From Microbacterium foliorum (GTDB lineage: Bacteria; Actinomycetota; Actinomycetes; Actinomycetales; Microbacteriaceae), in contig NZ_CP031425.1 of assembly GCF_003367705.1 (NCBI RefSeq), positions 3,472,001 to 3,536,000 on the forward strand: a DNA stretch of 64,000 bases, given 5' to 3'. The translations under genes and the position numbers were made by a program. How positions within the stretch are numbered: position 1 is the first letter of the stretch; each line of letters starts with the position of its first letter. Of the stretch, positions 50,426 through 58,421 are shown one piece after another. The notes below the pieces were generated by a model. The model ran no database searches. It had not been told where the DNA came from and saw nothing but the letters and a program-made list of their open reading frames with translations.

Positions 50426-51462
50426 TCGGCGGTGCGCGCCGGTCCGTCGCCTGCCACGGCATCCGCGAGTGCGGGCACGAGGGCGTCGAGGACGTAGGGA
50501 AGGCTCAGTGCCGAGGTGAAGTAGATCGCCCCGGCGGTGACGCCGTCGGTGTAGACGACCGACGAGTTCTGCATGGCGCTGATCGCGGTGACGAACGGCT
50601 CGTCCTCGAGGGCGGCGATGTCGTCGTCCGACTCGGTGCCCCAGATGAGCACGTCGGCGGAGTTGAGCACATCGAGGTTCTCGACCGGGATCGTCGCCTG
50701 TCCGCCCGAGGTGTCGTCGGGCGCGTAGGCGTCGATGTCCGACGGGATCGTGAAGCCGAGGTCGGTGAGGAAGTCGGTGCTCAGGCCGTCCTGGTAGGCG
50801 ATGGCCGCGCCGTCGTAGATGGCGTTCTGCAGGAACACGATCGACTTTCCGGCGAACTCCGGGTGGGCGGCGGCGGCCTCCGCGAACTGCGCGTCGATGT
50901 CGTCGACGAGCTTCTGCGCCTCGTCCTTCAGGCCGACAGCCTCGCCGATCTGCAGCGTCTGCACATCCCACGGCTCGAAGTACATCGAGTAGTCGCCCGA
51001 GTGCGCGATGGTGGGTGCGATGTCGGAGAGGCGGTCGTAGTCCTCCTCCGTCATCCCCGCGTTGGTGCCGATGATGAGGTCGGGGTCGAGCAGGGCGATG
51101 GCCTCGAAGTCGAGTCCGTCGGTGGTGGTGAGCACCTCGGGCTCCGAGTCGCCGCGCGCCTCGTCGGCCCAGGGCCAGGAGGCGAAGTCGTGCCCGCCGT
51201 ACCATTCGGTGACGCCGACGGGCTTCACGCCGAGCGCCCACAGGGTGTCCTGCTCGGTGACGCCGACGGTCACGACGCGCTGCGGCTGCTCGGGGATCTC
51301 GGTGTCTCCGTAGGCGTGCTCGACCGTGACCGGGAACGCGTCGGAGTCGACCACGGGGGCGCCCTCGGCGTTCTCGGTGGCGGGGGCGCACGCGGTCAGG
51401 GCCGCTGCGGAGACGACGGCGACGAGGAGGGCGCCGAGCGCCCTGGTGCGGGTGAGTGGCAT
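50422..51462 (-). CDS. Iron-siderophore substrate-binding lipoprotein
   Basis: 346 residues. Signal MPLTRTRALGALLVAVVSAA ends in a TAC lipobox, followed by a class III (FepB/FhuD-type) binding fold: FPVTVEHAYGDTEIPEQPQRVVTVGVTEQDTLWALGVKPVGVTEW, FEAIALLDPDLIIGTNAGMTEEDYDRLSDIAPTIA and VLNSADVLIWG. It binds a ferric siderophore outside the membrane. First gene of the operon; an iron box sits 22 bp upstream of the ATG. The ribosome site is weak (AGG at about 10 bases). Confidence 0.94.
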   Translation of the reverse strand: MPLTRTRALGALLVAVVSAAALTACAPATENAEGAPVVDSDAFPVTVEHAYGDTEIPEQPQRVVTVGVTEQDTLWALGVKPVGVTEWYGGHDFASWPWADEARGDSEPEVLTTTDGLDFEAIALLDPDLIIGTNAGMTEEDYDRLSDIAPTIAHSGDYSMYFEPWDVQTLQIGEAVGLKDEAQKLVDDIDAQFAEAAAAHPEFAGKSIVFLQNAIYDGAAIAYQDGLSTDFLTDLGFTIPSDIDAYAPDDTSGGQATIPVENLDVLNSADVLIWGTESDDDIAALEDEPFVTAISAMQNSSVVYTDGVTAGAIYFTSALSLPYVLDALVPALADAVAGDGPARTAE

Positions 51463-51483
51463 GGAGAGACCTGTTCGCTCAGA

Positions 51484-51497
51484 TAAGGGTTGCCTAA
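51484..51497 (-). promoter_or_regulatory. DtxR/IdeR-type iron box
   Basis: Reading the minus strand, TTAGGCAACCCTTA matches 11 of 14 positions of the TTAGGCTAACCTAA half of the DtxR/IdeR consensus. It lies just upstream of the siderophore-binding gene, where iron-dependent repression is expected. Confidence 0.7.
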
Positions 51498-51538
51498 GCT
51501 TATCCAGAAGCGAGCGGGCCACGCATCGGTGAGACGTT

Positions 51539-51609
51539 CGGGAGGAGAACTCGCCCTCGGGAGGAGGCTCGAGCCACAGGGACCCTCCCGAGGGCGAGTC
51601 TTCCTCCCG
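51539..51609. repeat. GGGAGGA hairpin element, copy 2
   Basis: A 26-base arm (51539-51564) faces a complement matching 24 of 26 positions (51584-51609), with a 19-base loop. Like the copy at 15362-15430, each arm starts and ends with GGGAGG and contains GGGAGGAGAACT. It sits after the oligopeptide operon and before the iron-box promoter. A short GAGC repeat follows to 51640. Confidence 0.88.
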
Positions 51610-51641
51610 ACGGCGCGAGCGAGCGAGCGAGCGAGCGCAGC

Positions 51642-52481
51642 TCAATCGATGACGGGGGCGATCTCCGACCAGACGGTGCGCTCGTTCGTCGACGGGGCCA
51701 CCGGGATGCGGCCGGCACCGTCGGGTTCGGGGATCGCGGCGAGCAGCGCCTGGGTGTACGGATGCCGGGGCGCAGACCACACGCGATCGGTGGCCCCCGC
51801 CTCGAGCACTCGGCCCGCGAACATCACGAAGGTGCGGTCGGCGATGCGCCGCACCACCGCGAGGTCGTGCGAGATGAACAGCATCCCCGCGCCGGCCTCG
51901 GCGACCAGGTCGCGCATCAGCCCGGCGACGCTGGTCTGGGTCGAGGCGTCGAGAGCCGAGATCGGCTCGTCGGCGACGAGCAGCGACGGGCGGGCGGCGA
52001 GCGCCCGCGCGATCGCGAGGCGCTGCTTCTGACCGCCCGAGAACTGGTGCGGGAATCGCGTGGCGACCTCGGTCGGCAGCCCGACGCGGTCGAGCCACTC
52101 GGCGACGGTCGACCCCTCCGCGCCGCGGGCGCGGGCCGTGGCGATGCCGTCGGCGATCTGATCGCCCACACGACGGCGCGGGTTCAGCGAGGTCGAGGGA
52201 TCCTGGAACACCATCTGGATGCCGGTGAGCGCGAGGTCTCGGCGGCGGATGCCGAGCGGCTTCACCGGGGCGCCACGGAAGCGGACCTCTCCCCCGGCGA
52301 GCTTCTCGATGCCGACGACCGCCCGCGCGAGGCTCGACTTGCCGCTGCCCGACTCGCCGACCAGCGCCACGGTCTCGCCGGGTGCAACGGTCAGGGAGAC
52401 GCCGTCGACGGCGACCACCGGCGGGCTGCCCGGGTATCGCACGACGACGTCCTGCGCGTCGAGAACGGCGACCTCACTCAT
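51642..52481 (-). CDS. Oligopeptide ABC transporter ATP-binding protein (OppF-like)
   Basis: 279 residues. Walker A GESGSGKSS, Q-loop QMVFQDPSTSLNPRRRV, signature FSGGQKQRLAIARALA, Walker B LLVADEPISALD and the switch His in ISHDLAVV are all present, plus the APRHPYTQALLAAIPEPD tail typical of Opp/Dpp ATPases. GAGGAGG lies before ATG 52481, inside the end of the OppD-like gene. It forms a heterodimer with that partner to power peptide uptake. Last gene of the operon. Confidence 0.94.
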   Translation of the reverse strand: MSEVAVLDAQDVVVRYPGSPPVVAVDGVSLTVAPGETVALVGESGSGKSSLARAVVGIEKLAGGEVRFRGAPVKPLGIRRRDLALTGIQMVFQDPSTSLNPRRRVGDQIADGIATARARGAEGSTVAEWLDRVGLPTEVATRFPHQFSGGQKQRLAIARALAARPSLLVADEPISALDASTQTSVAGLMRDLVAEAGAGMLFISHDLAVVRRIADRTFVMFAGRVLEAGATDRVWSAPRHPYTQALLAAIPEPDGAGRIPVAPSTNERTVWSEIAPVID

Positions 52482-53295
52482 CTGCAGCCTCCTCAGCGGC
52501 ATCCGCGATCTCGATCTTCGACCCCGGCAGCGCGGCGAGCAGCGTGCGGGTGTACTCGTGCTGCGGGTCGCGGAACAGCGTCTCGCGGTCGGCCCGCTCG
52601 ACGATGCGTCCGTTCTTCATGACCGCGACCTCGTCGGCGATCGCGCTCATGACGCCGAGGTCGTGCGTGACGAGCAGCACCGCGAGGTCGCGCTCGGTCG
52701 CGAGATCGCGCAGCAGGCGAAGGATGCCGGCCTGCACCGTGACGTCGAGCGCGGTGGTCGGCTCATCGGCCAGCAGCACCTCGGGGTCGCACGCGAGGGC
52801 GCAGGCGATCGCGATGCGCTGGCGCTGACCGCCCGAGAACTGGTGCGGGTAGCGCTTCAGCGCGGCATCCGGGTTCGGCACCTGCACCGTCTCGAGCAGC
52901 TCGACGGCCCTGGCCTTCGCGGCCTCACCGCGCAGGCCCAGGTGCACGCGCATGTGGTCGGTCAGCTGCCGGCCGATCGGCAGCTGCGGGTGCAGCGACG
53001 CCGACGGGTCCTGGAAGATCATCGCGATGCGACGGCCGCGGATGCGGTTGAGCGCCCGACGGCGCATGCCGACCAGCTCCTCCCCCGCGAGCGTGATGGA
53101 TCCTCCGGTGCGCGCCTGCCGGGGCAGCAGGCCGAGCACGGCGAGCGAGGTGAGCGTCTTGCCCGACCCGGACTCACCGGCGAGACCGTGGATGCGACCG
53201 GCCTCGAGGTCGAGCGAGAGGCCGTGCACGAGAGGACGCCCGATGTCGATCGTCAGGTCGCGGATGCTCAGCGCGGGTGTCGTCGAGACGGTCAT
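52474..53295 (-). CDS. Oligopeptide ABC transporter ATP-binding protein (OppD-like)
   Basis: 273 residues. Walker A GESGSGKTL, Q-loop AMIFQDPSASLHPQLPI, signature FSGGQRQRIAIACALA, Walker B LLADEPTTALD and switch THDLGVM are intact. ATG 53295 overlaps the permease stop by ATGA; a longer frame to 53493 would overlap the permease gene heavily. It is the partner ATPase of the OppF-like protein. Confidence 0.94.
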   Translation of the reverse strand: MTVSTTPALSIRDLTIDIGRPLVHGLSLDLEAGRIHGLAGESGSGKTLTSLAVLGLLPRQARTGGSITLAGEELVGMRRRALNRIRGRRIAMIFQDPSASLHPQLPIGRQLTDHMRVHLGLRGEAAKARAVELLETVQVPNPDAALKRYPHQFSGGQRQRIAIACALACDPEVLLADEPTTALDVTVQAGILRLLRDLATERDLAVLLVTHDLGVMSAIADEVAVMKNGRIVERADRETLFRDPQHEYTRTLLAALPGSKIEIADAAEEAADE

Positions 53296-54203
53296 GCCGC
53301 CGCCCCCTTCGCGGATGCCACGTGCTCGGCCTGCTTCTCGTGGGTGACCTCGGCCGTCGGGTCGAGGATGTCGCGCATCGCGTCTCCCAGGAAGTTGAAG
53401 GCCAGCACCACCGTGAGGATCGCGAGTCCCGGGAAGACACCCAGCCACCAGGCGTCGAAGTTCTGCATGGCGGCCGAGATCATCGACCCCCACTCGGCGG
53501 TCGGCGGCTGTGCGCCGAGGCCGAGGAACGAGAGGCCCGAGAGCAGCAGGATCGCGGCGCCGATGTCGAGCGTCGCGAGCACCAGCACGGGGCCGGCGAT
53601 GTTCGGCAGGATGTCGACGAACAGCGTCCGCAGCGGAGAGTGGCCGAGCAGGCGCCCGGCGATCACGTAGTTCTGCCCGCGGAGTCCGAGCACGATGCTG
53701 CGGGTGACGCGCGAATACTGCGGCCAGGAGACGACGATCGCCGCGATCACCGCGTTGAACAGCGACGGCCCGAGCGAGGCCGCCACGACCATCGCGAGGA
53801 TGACCGTGGGGAACGCCATGAACAGGTCGGTGATGCGCATCAGCGTCTCATCGACCCAGCCGCCGAAGTAGCCGGCGACCGCGCCGACCACCGTGCCGAT
53901 GACCATCGCCGCGATCACGAGCATGAGTGCGAGCGGCAGGCTCACGGTGGCACCCGTCATCAGGCGGGAGAAGATGTCGCGGCCGTTGCCGTCGGTGCCC
54001 AGCAGGGTGTCGATGCCGGGGGCCTGCAGGCGAGGGAGCACCTGCGCGTTCGGACCGAACGGCACCCACCACTGGGCGGTGAAGGCGACGATGATCCACG
54101 CGCCGGCGATCACCGTGCCGATCACGCCGAGGGGCGTGCGCCAGGCGCGCGGCCAGCGGAACCGGAACCGCCAGGGGCCGGATGCCGAGTCGATGCGGCT
54201 CAT
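53292..54203 (-). CDS. Oligopeptide ABC transporter permease (OppC-like)
   Basis: 303 residues. The N-terminal membrane segment (about 26-46) is followed by LLGTDGNGRDIFSRLMTGATVSLPLALMLVI, characteristic of DppC/OppC, and the coupling loop LLGHSPLRTLFVDILPNIAGPVLVLATLDIG. Six membrane helices are likely. ATG 54203 overlaps the OppB-like stop (ATGA). The last ~25 residues are a polar tail. Confidence 0.94.
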   Translation of the reverse strand: MSRIDSASGPWRFRFRWPRAWRTPLGVIGTVIAGAWIIVAFTAQWWVPFGPNAQVLPRLQAPGIDTLLGTDGNGRDIFSRLMTGATVSLPLALMLVIAAMVIGTVVGAVAGYFGGWVDETLMRITDLFMAFPTVILAMVVAASLGPSLFNAVIAAIVVSWPQYSRVTRSIVLGLRGQNYVIAGRLLGHSPLRTLFVDILPNIAGPVLVLATLDIGAAILLLSGLSFLGLGAQPPTAEWGSMISAAMQNFDAWWLGVFPGLAILTVVLAFNFLGDAMRDILDPTAEVTHEKQAEHVASAKGAAA

Positions 54204-55261
54204 GCGATCCTCACTCTCGGGTCGAGGACGCCGTAGAGCAGATCGACGACGAAGTTGATGAGGAGGTAGATGACCCCGACGACGAGGCCGACGCCCATGA
54301 TGCCGGGGAGGTCGAGATTCGCCGCCGAGTTGTAGGCGTAGGTGCCCAGGCCCGGCCATGCGAACACCGACTCGACGAGCACCGTGCCCGACAGCAGCGA
54401 GCCGAAGGCCACGCCGACGACGGTGAGGATCGGCAGGGAGGCGCCCCGCAGCACGTAGTCGAGGATCACGCGCATCGCGGGAAGACCCTTGGCCCTGGCC
54501 GCGCGCACGTAGTCGCTGCCGAGCACTTCGAGCACCGACGTGCGGATGAAGCGGGTGAGCAGTCCGATCGTGACGAGCGAGAGCACCATCACCGGGAGAG
54601 CGAGGTGGGCGAGCGCGTCGGCGAACCCGACACCGTCGCCGTTGAGCAGGTAGTCGACGGTGTAGAGCCCGGTGATACGGGGCGGAGGGGTGATCGAGGG
54701 CGAGATGCGCCCGGATCCCGGGGCGATCCGCAGTTCGAGGAAGAACACGTAGAAGCTGACGAGAGCGAGCCAGAAGGTCGGAACGCTCAGTCCGATCAGT
54801 GTGACGATGCGGATGACCTGGTCGGTGACGAGGCCGCGACGGTACGCGGCGAGGGTGCCGAGCACCACGCTGACGGCGAGGCTGAGGATGATGGCGCCGA
54901 TCGCGATCTCGATCGTCGCCGGCACGGCCGTTGCCAGGTCGCTGGTGACCGGTCGCCCGGTCACCAGCGATCGCCCGAGGTCGCCGCGCAGCAGGTTCCC
55001 CATGTAGATGAAGTACTGCACGAAGAGCGGCTGATCCAGACCCTGCGCCTTGATGAACGCCTCGCGCGTCGCCGGGTTCTGCGACGCGCCTTCACCCAGC
55101 GCCGCCGACACGGGGTCGCCGGGCACGAGATTCGTCAGCGCGAAGGTCACGATCGTGACCCCCACCAGAAGCAGCAGGGAGGTGCCGATCCTGCGCAGCA
55201 GGTATCCGACGAGCGGAGACCTGCGACGCTGTGCCTGCCGTCGCACGGCCACCGTCGTCAT
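54200..55261 (-). CDS. Oligopeptide ABC transporter permease (OppB-like)
   Basis: 353 residues. LLRRIGTSLLLLVGVTIVTFALTNLVPGDPVSAALG is the OppB/DppB N-terminus; FIRTSVLEVLGSDYVRAARAKGLPAMRVILDYVLRGA is the cytoplasmic coupling loop. Six membrane helices are likely. It follows the binding-protein gene by 13 bp and overlaps the OppC-like gene, forming a five-gene operon of the usual order. Confidence 0.95.
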   Translation of the reverse strand: MTTVAVRRQAQRRRSPLVGYLLRRIGTSLLLLVGVTIVTFALTNLVPGDPVSAALGEGASQNPATREAFIKAQGLDQPLFVQYFIYMGNLLRGDLGRSLVTGRPVTSDLATAVPATIEIAIGAIILSLAVSVVLGTLAAYRRGLVTDQVIRIVTLIGLSVPTFWLALVSFYVFFLELRIAPGSGRISPSITPPPRITGLYTVDYLLNGDGVGFADALAHLALPVMVLSLVTIGLLTRFIRTSVLEVLGSDYVRAARAKGLPAMRVILDYVLRGASLPILTVVGVAFGSLLSGTVLVESVFAWPGLGTYAYNSAANLDLPGIMGVGLVVGVIYLLINFVVDLLYGVLDPRVRIA

Positions 55262-55274
55262 GTGCGTGCTCCGC

Positions 55275-56861
55275 TCAGCCGGCAGGCGTGATCTCGGCGA
55301 TGTCCATCTCCCACACCGAGTTGTACACGGCGCCGGTGACGGCGTCAGCCGTGGCGATGTTGCGACCCGGGACGATCAGCGGAACGAAGGGGCCGTCGGC
55401 CTGCATCGCCTCGGCGAACGAGGTGAAGGCGTCGCTGCGCTGGGTCTCGTCGGCCGCTGCGGCGGCCCCGGCAGCGATGCCCGCGATCTCGGGGTTCGCC
55501 TCGGCGGCCCATCCTGCGCGCAGTCCGACCTTCAGGCCCGGAGCGAACGGGAGGAAGTTCGCGGAGTCGGCGTAGTCGGGACCCCAGAACCAGAGACCGA
55601 AGCCCTCGGTGCCGTTGACGTAGGCGTCGAGCTCGGTGGCGAACGGCGCCGGAGCGAGCTCGACCGTGATGCCGGCATCCTTCAGCTGCGCCTGGACGCG
55701 CTCGGCGAGCGGGGTGAACTCCACACCTCCGACGGGGTAGTCGTTCGGGAACTGCAGCTTCAGGGTCTGGCCGGTGTAGCCGGCCTCCGCCAGAGCGGCC
55801 TTGGACTTGTCGAGGTCCTGCTCCACGCCGCTGTCGAGTGCGCCCTCGAATCCGGGAGGGATGACTCCGGTCGCCTGCACGGCGCCCGCACCCGCGAGCT
55901 CGAGCAGCGCGTCGTAGTCGAGGGCGTAGCGGATCGCCTCGGCGATCTTCACGTTGGCGAGGTCACCCGCGACGGCCTCGGACTGGTTCAGCAGCAGGAA
56001 GATGGTCTGGCCGGAGGGCACCGACTCGACGTTCAGTCCGTCGCCGAGGCCCGAGACCTGGTCGCCGTTCAGGTCCATCGCGACCATCGAGTCGCCGCCC
56101 TTGAGGTTCGCGAGCTGCGTGGCGCTCTCCGAGACGTTGCGCACGACGACGCGGCCGTATGCGGCCTCCTCGTCGCCGTCGTACTCGTCGCTCTTGGTCA
56201 GCACGACCTGCGACGAGAGGTCGAGGGTGTCGAGCACGAACGGACCGGAACCGGCCGACGTGCCGTCGAGGAACTCCTGCGCGGTGTCGGAGCCGTCGGT
56301 CGTTCCGCCGTTCTCGATCACGACGTCGGAGTTCACGATGCCCAGCGCCGGGTTCGCGAGGATCGCCGGCAACTGCAGCAGCGGCGTCTCGGAGGTGATC
56401 GAGATCGTCTTGTCGTCGACCTCGGTGATCGTCAGTCCGCCGAGGAGGAAGTTGGGCTTGGCCTCGGTCATGCCCTGGATGCGCTGCAGGGTGAAGACGA
56501 CGTCCTTGGCCTCGATCGGCGAGCCGTCGGAGAAGACCCGGTCGCCCTCGAGCGTGAACGTGAACTCGGTCGCCTCGTCGTTCTGCTCCCACGAGGCGAG
56601 TCCGGGAACGGGGGTCGACACGTCGGAGCCCTCGAAGTCGACGAGGGTCTCGTAGAGCGCCTTCGCGATCATGTTGCCGGTCGGGTCGTAGGTGTGGCCG
56701 GGGTCGGTCGTCTCGATCGAGAACGCGGTGTCGATGACGAGCGAGTCGGAGCCTGCGGAGTCGCCCCCGGTGTTCGCCGAGTTGCCACCGGAGCAACCTG
56801 CGAGAGCGAGGAGCGCGACAGCTCCGATCGCGATGACGGACGTGCTGCGACGTGACGACAT
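55275..56861 (-). CDS. Oligopeptide-binding lipoprotein (family-5 solute-binding protein)
   Basis: 528 residues. Signal MSSRRSTSVIAIGAVALLAL ends in lipobox AGC. LVIDTAFSIETTDPGHTYDPTGNMIAKALYETLV and PGLASWEQNDEATEFTFTLEGDRVFSDGSPIEAKDVVFTLQRI are the SBP_bac_5 pattern. GGAGG lies six bases before ATG 56861; a frame to 56888 has no ribosome site. It captures peptides or peptide-like ligands for the OppBCDF genes that follow. Divergent from an AsnC/Lrp regulator that may control it. Confidence 0.94.
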   Translation of the reverse strand: MSSRRSTSVIAIGAVALLALAGCSGGNSANTGGDSAGSDSLVIDTAFSIETTDPGHTYDPTGNMIAKALYETLVDFEGSDVSTPVPGLASWEQNDEATEFTFTLEGDRVFSDGSPIEAKDVVFTLQRIQGMTEAKPNFLLGGLTITEVDDKTISITSETPLLQLPAILANPALGIVNSDVVIENGGTTDGSDTAQEFLDGTSAGSGPFVLDTLDLSSQVVLTKSDEYDGDEEAAYGRVVVRNVSESATQLANLKGGDSMVAMDLNGDQVSGLGDGLNVESVPSGQTIFLLLNQSEAVAGDLANVKIAEAIRYALDYDALLELAGAGAVQATGVIPPGFEGALDSGVEQDLDKSKAALAEAGYTGQTLKLQFPNDYPVGGVEFTPLAERVQAQLKDAGITVELAPAPFATELDAYVNGTEGFGLWFWGPDYADSANFLPFAPGLKVGLRAGWAAEANPEIAGIAAGAAAAADETQRSDAFTSFAEAMQADGPFVPLIVPGRNIATADAVTGAVYNSVWEMDIAEITPAG

Positions 56862-56932
56862 GGGGGCCTCCAAGGGCGAGGAGTTCATCGGGTTCGGTCG
56901 ACGCCGGGTGGACGACCGGTGATCAGATTCGC

Positions 56933-56953
56933 ATTGTATGGGACTATGTGTCC
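56933..56953. promoter_or_regulatory. Divergent promoter region of the oligopeptide operon and the AsnC gene
   Basis: TACAAT on the minus strand (56938-56933) is a likely -10 for the oligopeptide operon. Overlapping it is GGAC-TATGT-GTCC (56941-56953), a short palindrome that could bind the divergent AsnC/Lrp-type regulator. The link is by position only. Confidence 0.4.
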
Positions 56954-57009
56954 AGCAAGAATGCAGGCCGCATCACAGTCTGTCCAAGACCCCTTCCGTG
57001 AGGAGCATT

Positions 57010-57597
57010 GTGTCCACCAAGAGCGACGAAGCTGTGAGGCAATCTGGACGAAGTGGCGCCCCACTGGACGACATCGGATACAGAATCCTCGAGACGCTGC
57101 GCGATAACGGTCGCATCTCGATCGCCGCACTGGCCGAGACGGTCGGCATCTCGCGGGCGAACGCCTACACGCGGGTCGAGTCGCTGATGCAGGACGGCGT
57201 GATCACGGGCTTCAGCGCGAGGGTCGATCAGTCGAAGGCCGGGCTGTCGATCGGCGCCCTCGTCTTCGTCACGGTGCACCCGCAGGCCTGGGCGTCGTTC
57301 CGCGAGAGCGTGCTCGAGATGCCCGACATCGAATGGTGCGCGATCACGACCGGCGAGCACGATGCGATGCTGCTGATCCGGGCCGTCGACGTCAGCGGTG
57401 TGCACGAGTTCACGACCGGCGTCATCGCGCAGCTGCCCGAGGTGCGCACGGTGGTCAGCGTCGTCGTGCTCGACGAGGTCATCCGCCGGTCGTACCTGCT
57501 GCCGAGCGATCTGCCCGAGCGCGATCTGGCGACGCCCCTGGGCATGACGCGGTGGACGCCGGCGACTCCGGGTCGCGACACGCTTCCCCCGCGCTGA
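57010..57597 (+). CDS. AsnC/Lrp-family transcriptional regulator
   Basis: 195 residues. A winged helix (about 17-65, LDDIGYRILETLRDNGRISIAALAETVGISRANAYTRVESLMQDGVI) is followed by the RAM/AsnC ligand-binding domain (GALVFVTVHPQAWASFRESVLEMPDIEWCAITTGEHDAMLLIRAVD). A ~45-residue C-terminal tail is unique. GTG 57010 is the start because GAGGAG lies six bases upstream; the frame extends 24 codons upstream without a ribosome site. Divergent from the oligopeptide operon, which it probably regulates in response to an amino acid or peptide product. Confidence 0.92.
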   Translation: MSTKSDEAVRQSGRSGAPLDDIGYRILETLRDNGRISIAALAETVGISRANAYTRVESLMQDGVITGFSARVDQSKAGLSIGALVFVTVHPQAWASFRESVLEMPDIEWCAITTGEHDAMLLIRAVDVSGVHEFTTGVIAQLPEVRTVVSVVVLDEVIRRSYLLPSDLPERDLATPLGMTRWTPATPGRDTLPPR

Positions 57598-57604
57598 GCG
57601 CCCG

Positions 57605-57903
57605 TCGTCTCGTCGCTGCGCTCCGGGACCGCGAAGCGAAACGAAGGACGGCTCCCGAGCGGCGGCCACCCCCGCCTGCTGAGCGAGCGAAGCGAGACGA
57701 AGCGCGGTTCCCGAGCGGCGGCCCACCCCCGCCTGCTGAGCGAGCGCAGCGAGACGAAGCGCGTCCGACGCCCACACTCCCCGCACCCTGAGCGCCCTTC
57801 GTCTCGTCGCTGCGCTCCTCGCTCAGGAACCGCGAAGGCCGCCCACCCCGCGAAGCGAGACGAAGGGCGCTCAGGAACCGCGAAGCGAGACGAAGGGCGC
57901 TCA
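57605..57903. repeat. Mixed-orientation array of the CTTCGTCTCGC unit in a convergent gap
   Basis: The unit seen at 3483-3820 recurs here in both orientations. CGAGACGAAGGGCGCTCA is present at 57856-57873 and 57886-57903 and inverted at 57789-57806, so a hairpin can form; two copies of a CTGAGCGAGCG...GAGACGAAGCGC segment lie at about 57679-57760. The array fills the 332-bp gap between convergent genes; no gene is present. Confidence 0.85.
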
Positions 57904-57929
57904 CGCCACCGCCTGCCGAACGCGGGAGA

Positions 57930-58289
57930 TCAGGCCGCGGCCGGCTCTTCGCAGACGCTGAGCTGGGGCAGGTCGTGCATCTCGTAGTGCTCGACGAGCC
58001 GGATGCGGCCGTCGTCGGTGAGTTCGAGTTCGCTCTCGCCGTTGCCGGTGACGACGGTGCCGTCGGCGGCGAGCACATGCACGAACGAGACCCAGATCGT
58101 GTCGCCGGTGCGGGTGCCGACGAAACGGCCGAAGGTCACCGTGTCGCCCGAGTAGTCGCCCCAGATCGCCCCGTCCTTCTCGCGGTAGACGAACTCGCTG
58201 GGGGCGTCGGCGTCGACGACCGAGGTGGTCGACGAGACCATCGTGAAGCGGCGGCCGTCGAGCGAGGGGATGGATGCAGAGGACGTCAT
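57930..58289 (-). CDS. Small calycin-like protein of unknown function
   Basis: 119 residues. LDGRRFTMVSSTTSVVDADAPSEFVYREKDGAIWGDYSGDTVTFGRFVGTR and GDTIWVSFVHVLAADGTVVTGNGESELELTDDGRIRLVEHYE follow the pattern of a widespread ~110-residue beta-rich family often mislabelled N-acetylglutamate synthase. The repeated strand-turn pattern suggests a small barrel. No enzyme motif was seen. ATG 58289 is chosen over a longer frame because GGAG lies just upstream and the conserved region starts soon after. Confidence 0.7.
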   Translation of the reverse strand: MTSSASIPSLDGRRFTMVSSTTSVVDADAPSEFVYREKDGAIWGDYSGDTVTFGRFVGTRTGDTIWVSFVHVLAADGTVVTGNGESELELTDDGRIRLVEHYEMHDLPQLSVCEEPAAA

Positions 58290-58373
58290 GCTCCGATTAT
58301 GGAGGGCGTCCCGGCAGCGCTCAGAACCGCCTGTCAACCGTCTGGCCCGGCCGGTCGCGCGGTGGAGGTCGTG

Positions 58374-58416
58374 AGACGAAACGGCGTCGGCGCTCTCGGT
58401 GGGCACCGTTTCGTCT
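58374..58416 (-). terminator. Terminator-like hairpin
   Basis: AGACGAAACGG (58374-58384) and CCGTTTCGTCT (58406-58416) form a perfect 11-bp stem with a 21-base loop, starting 5 bp after the stop of the membrane-protein gene. Confidence 0.65.
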
Positions 58417-58421
58417 GACCC

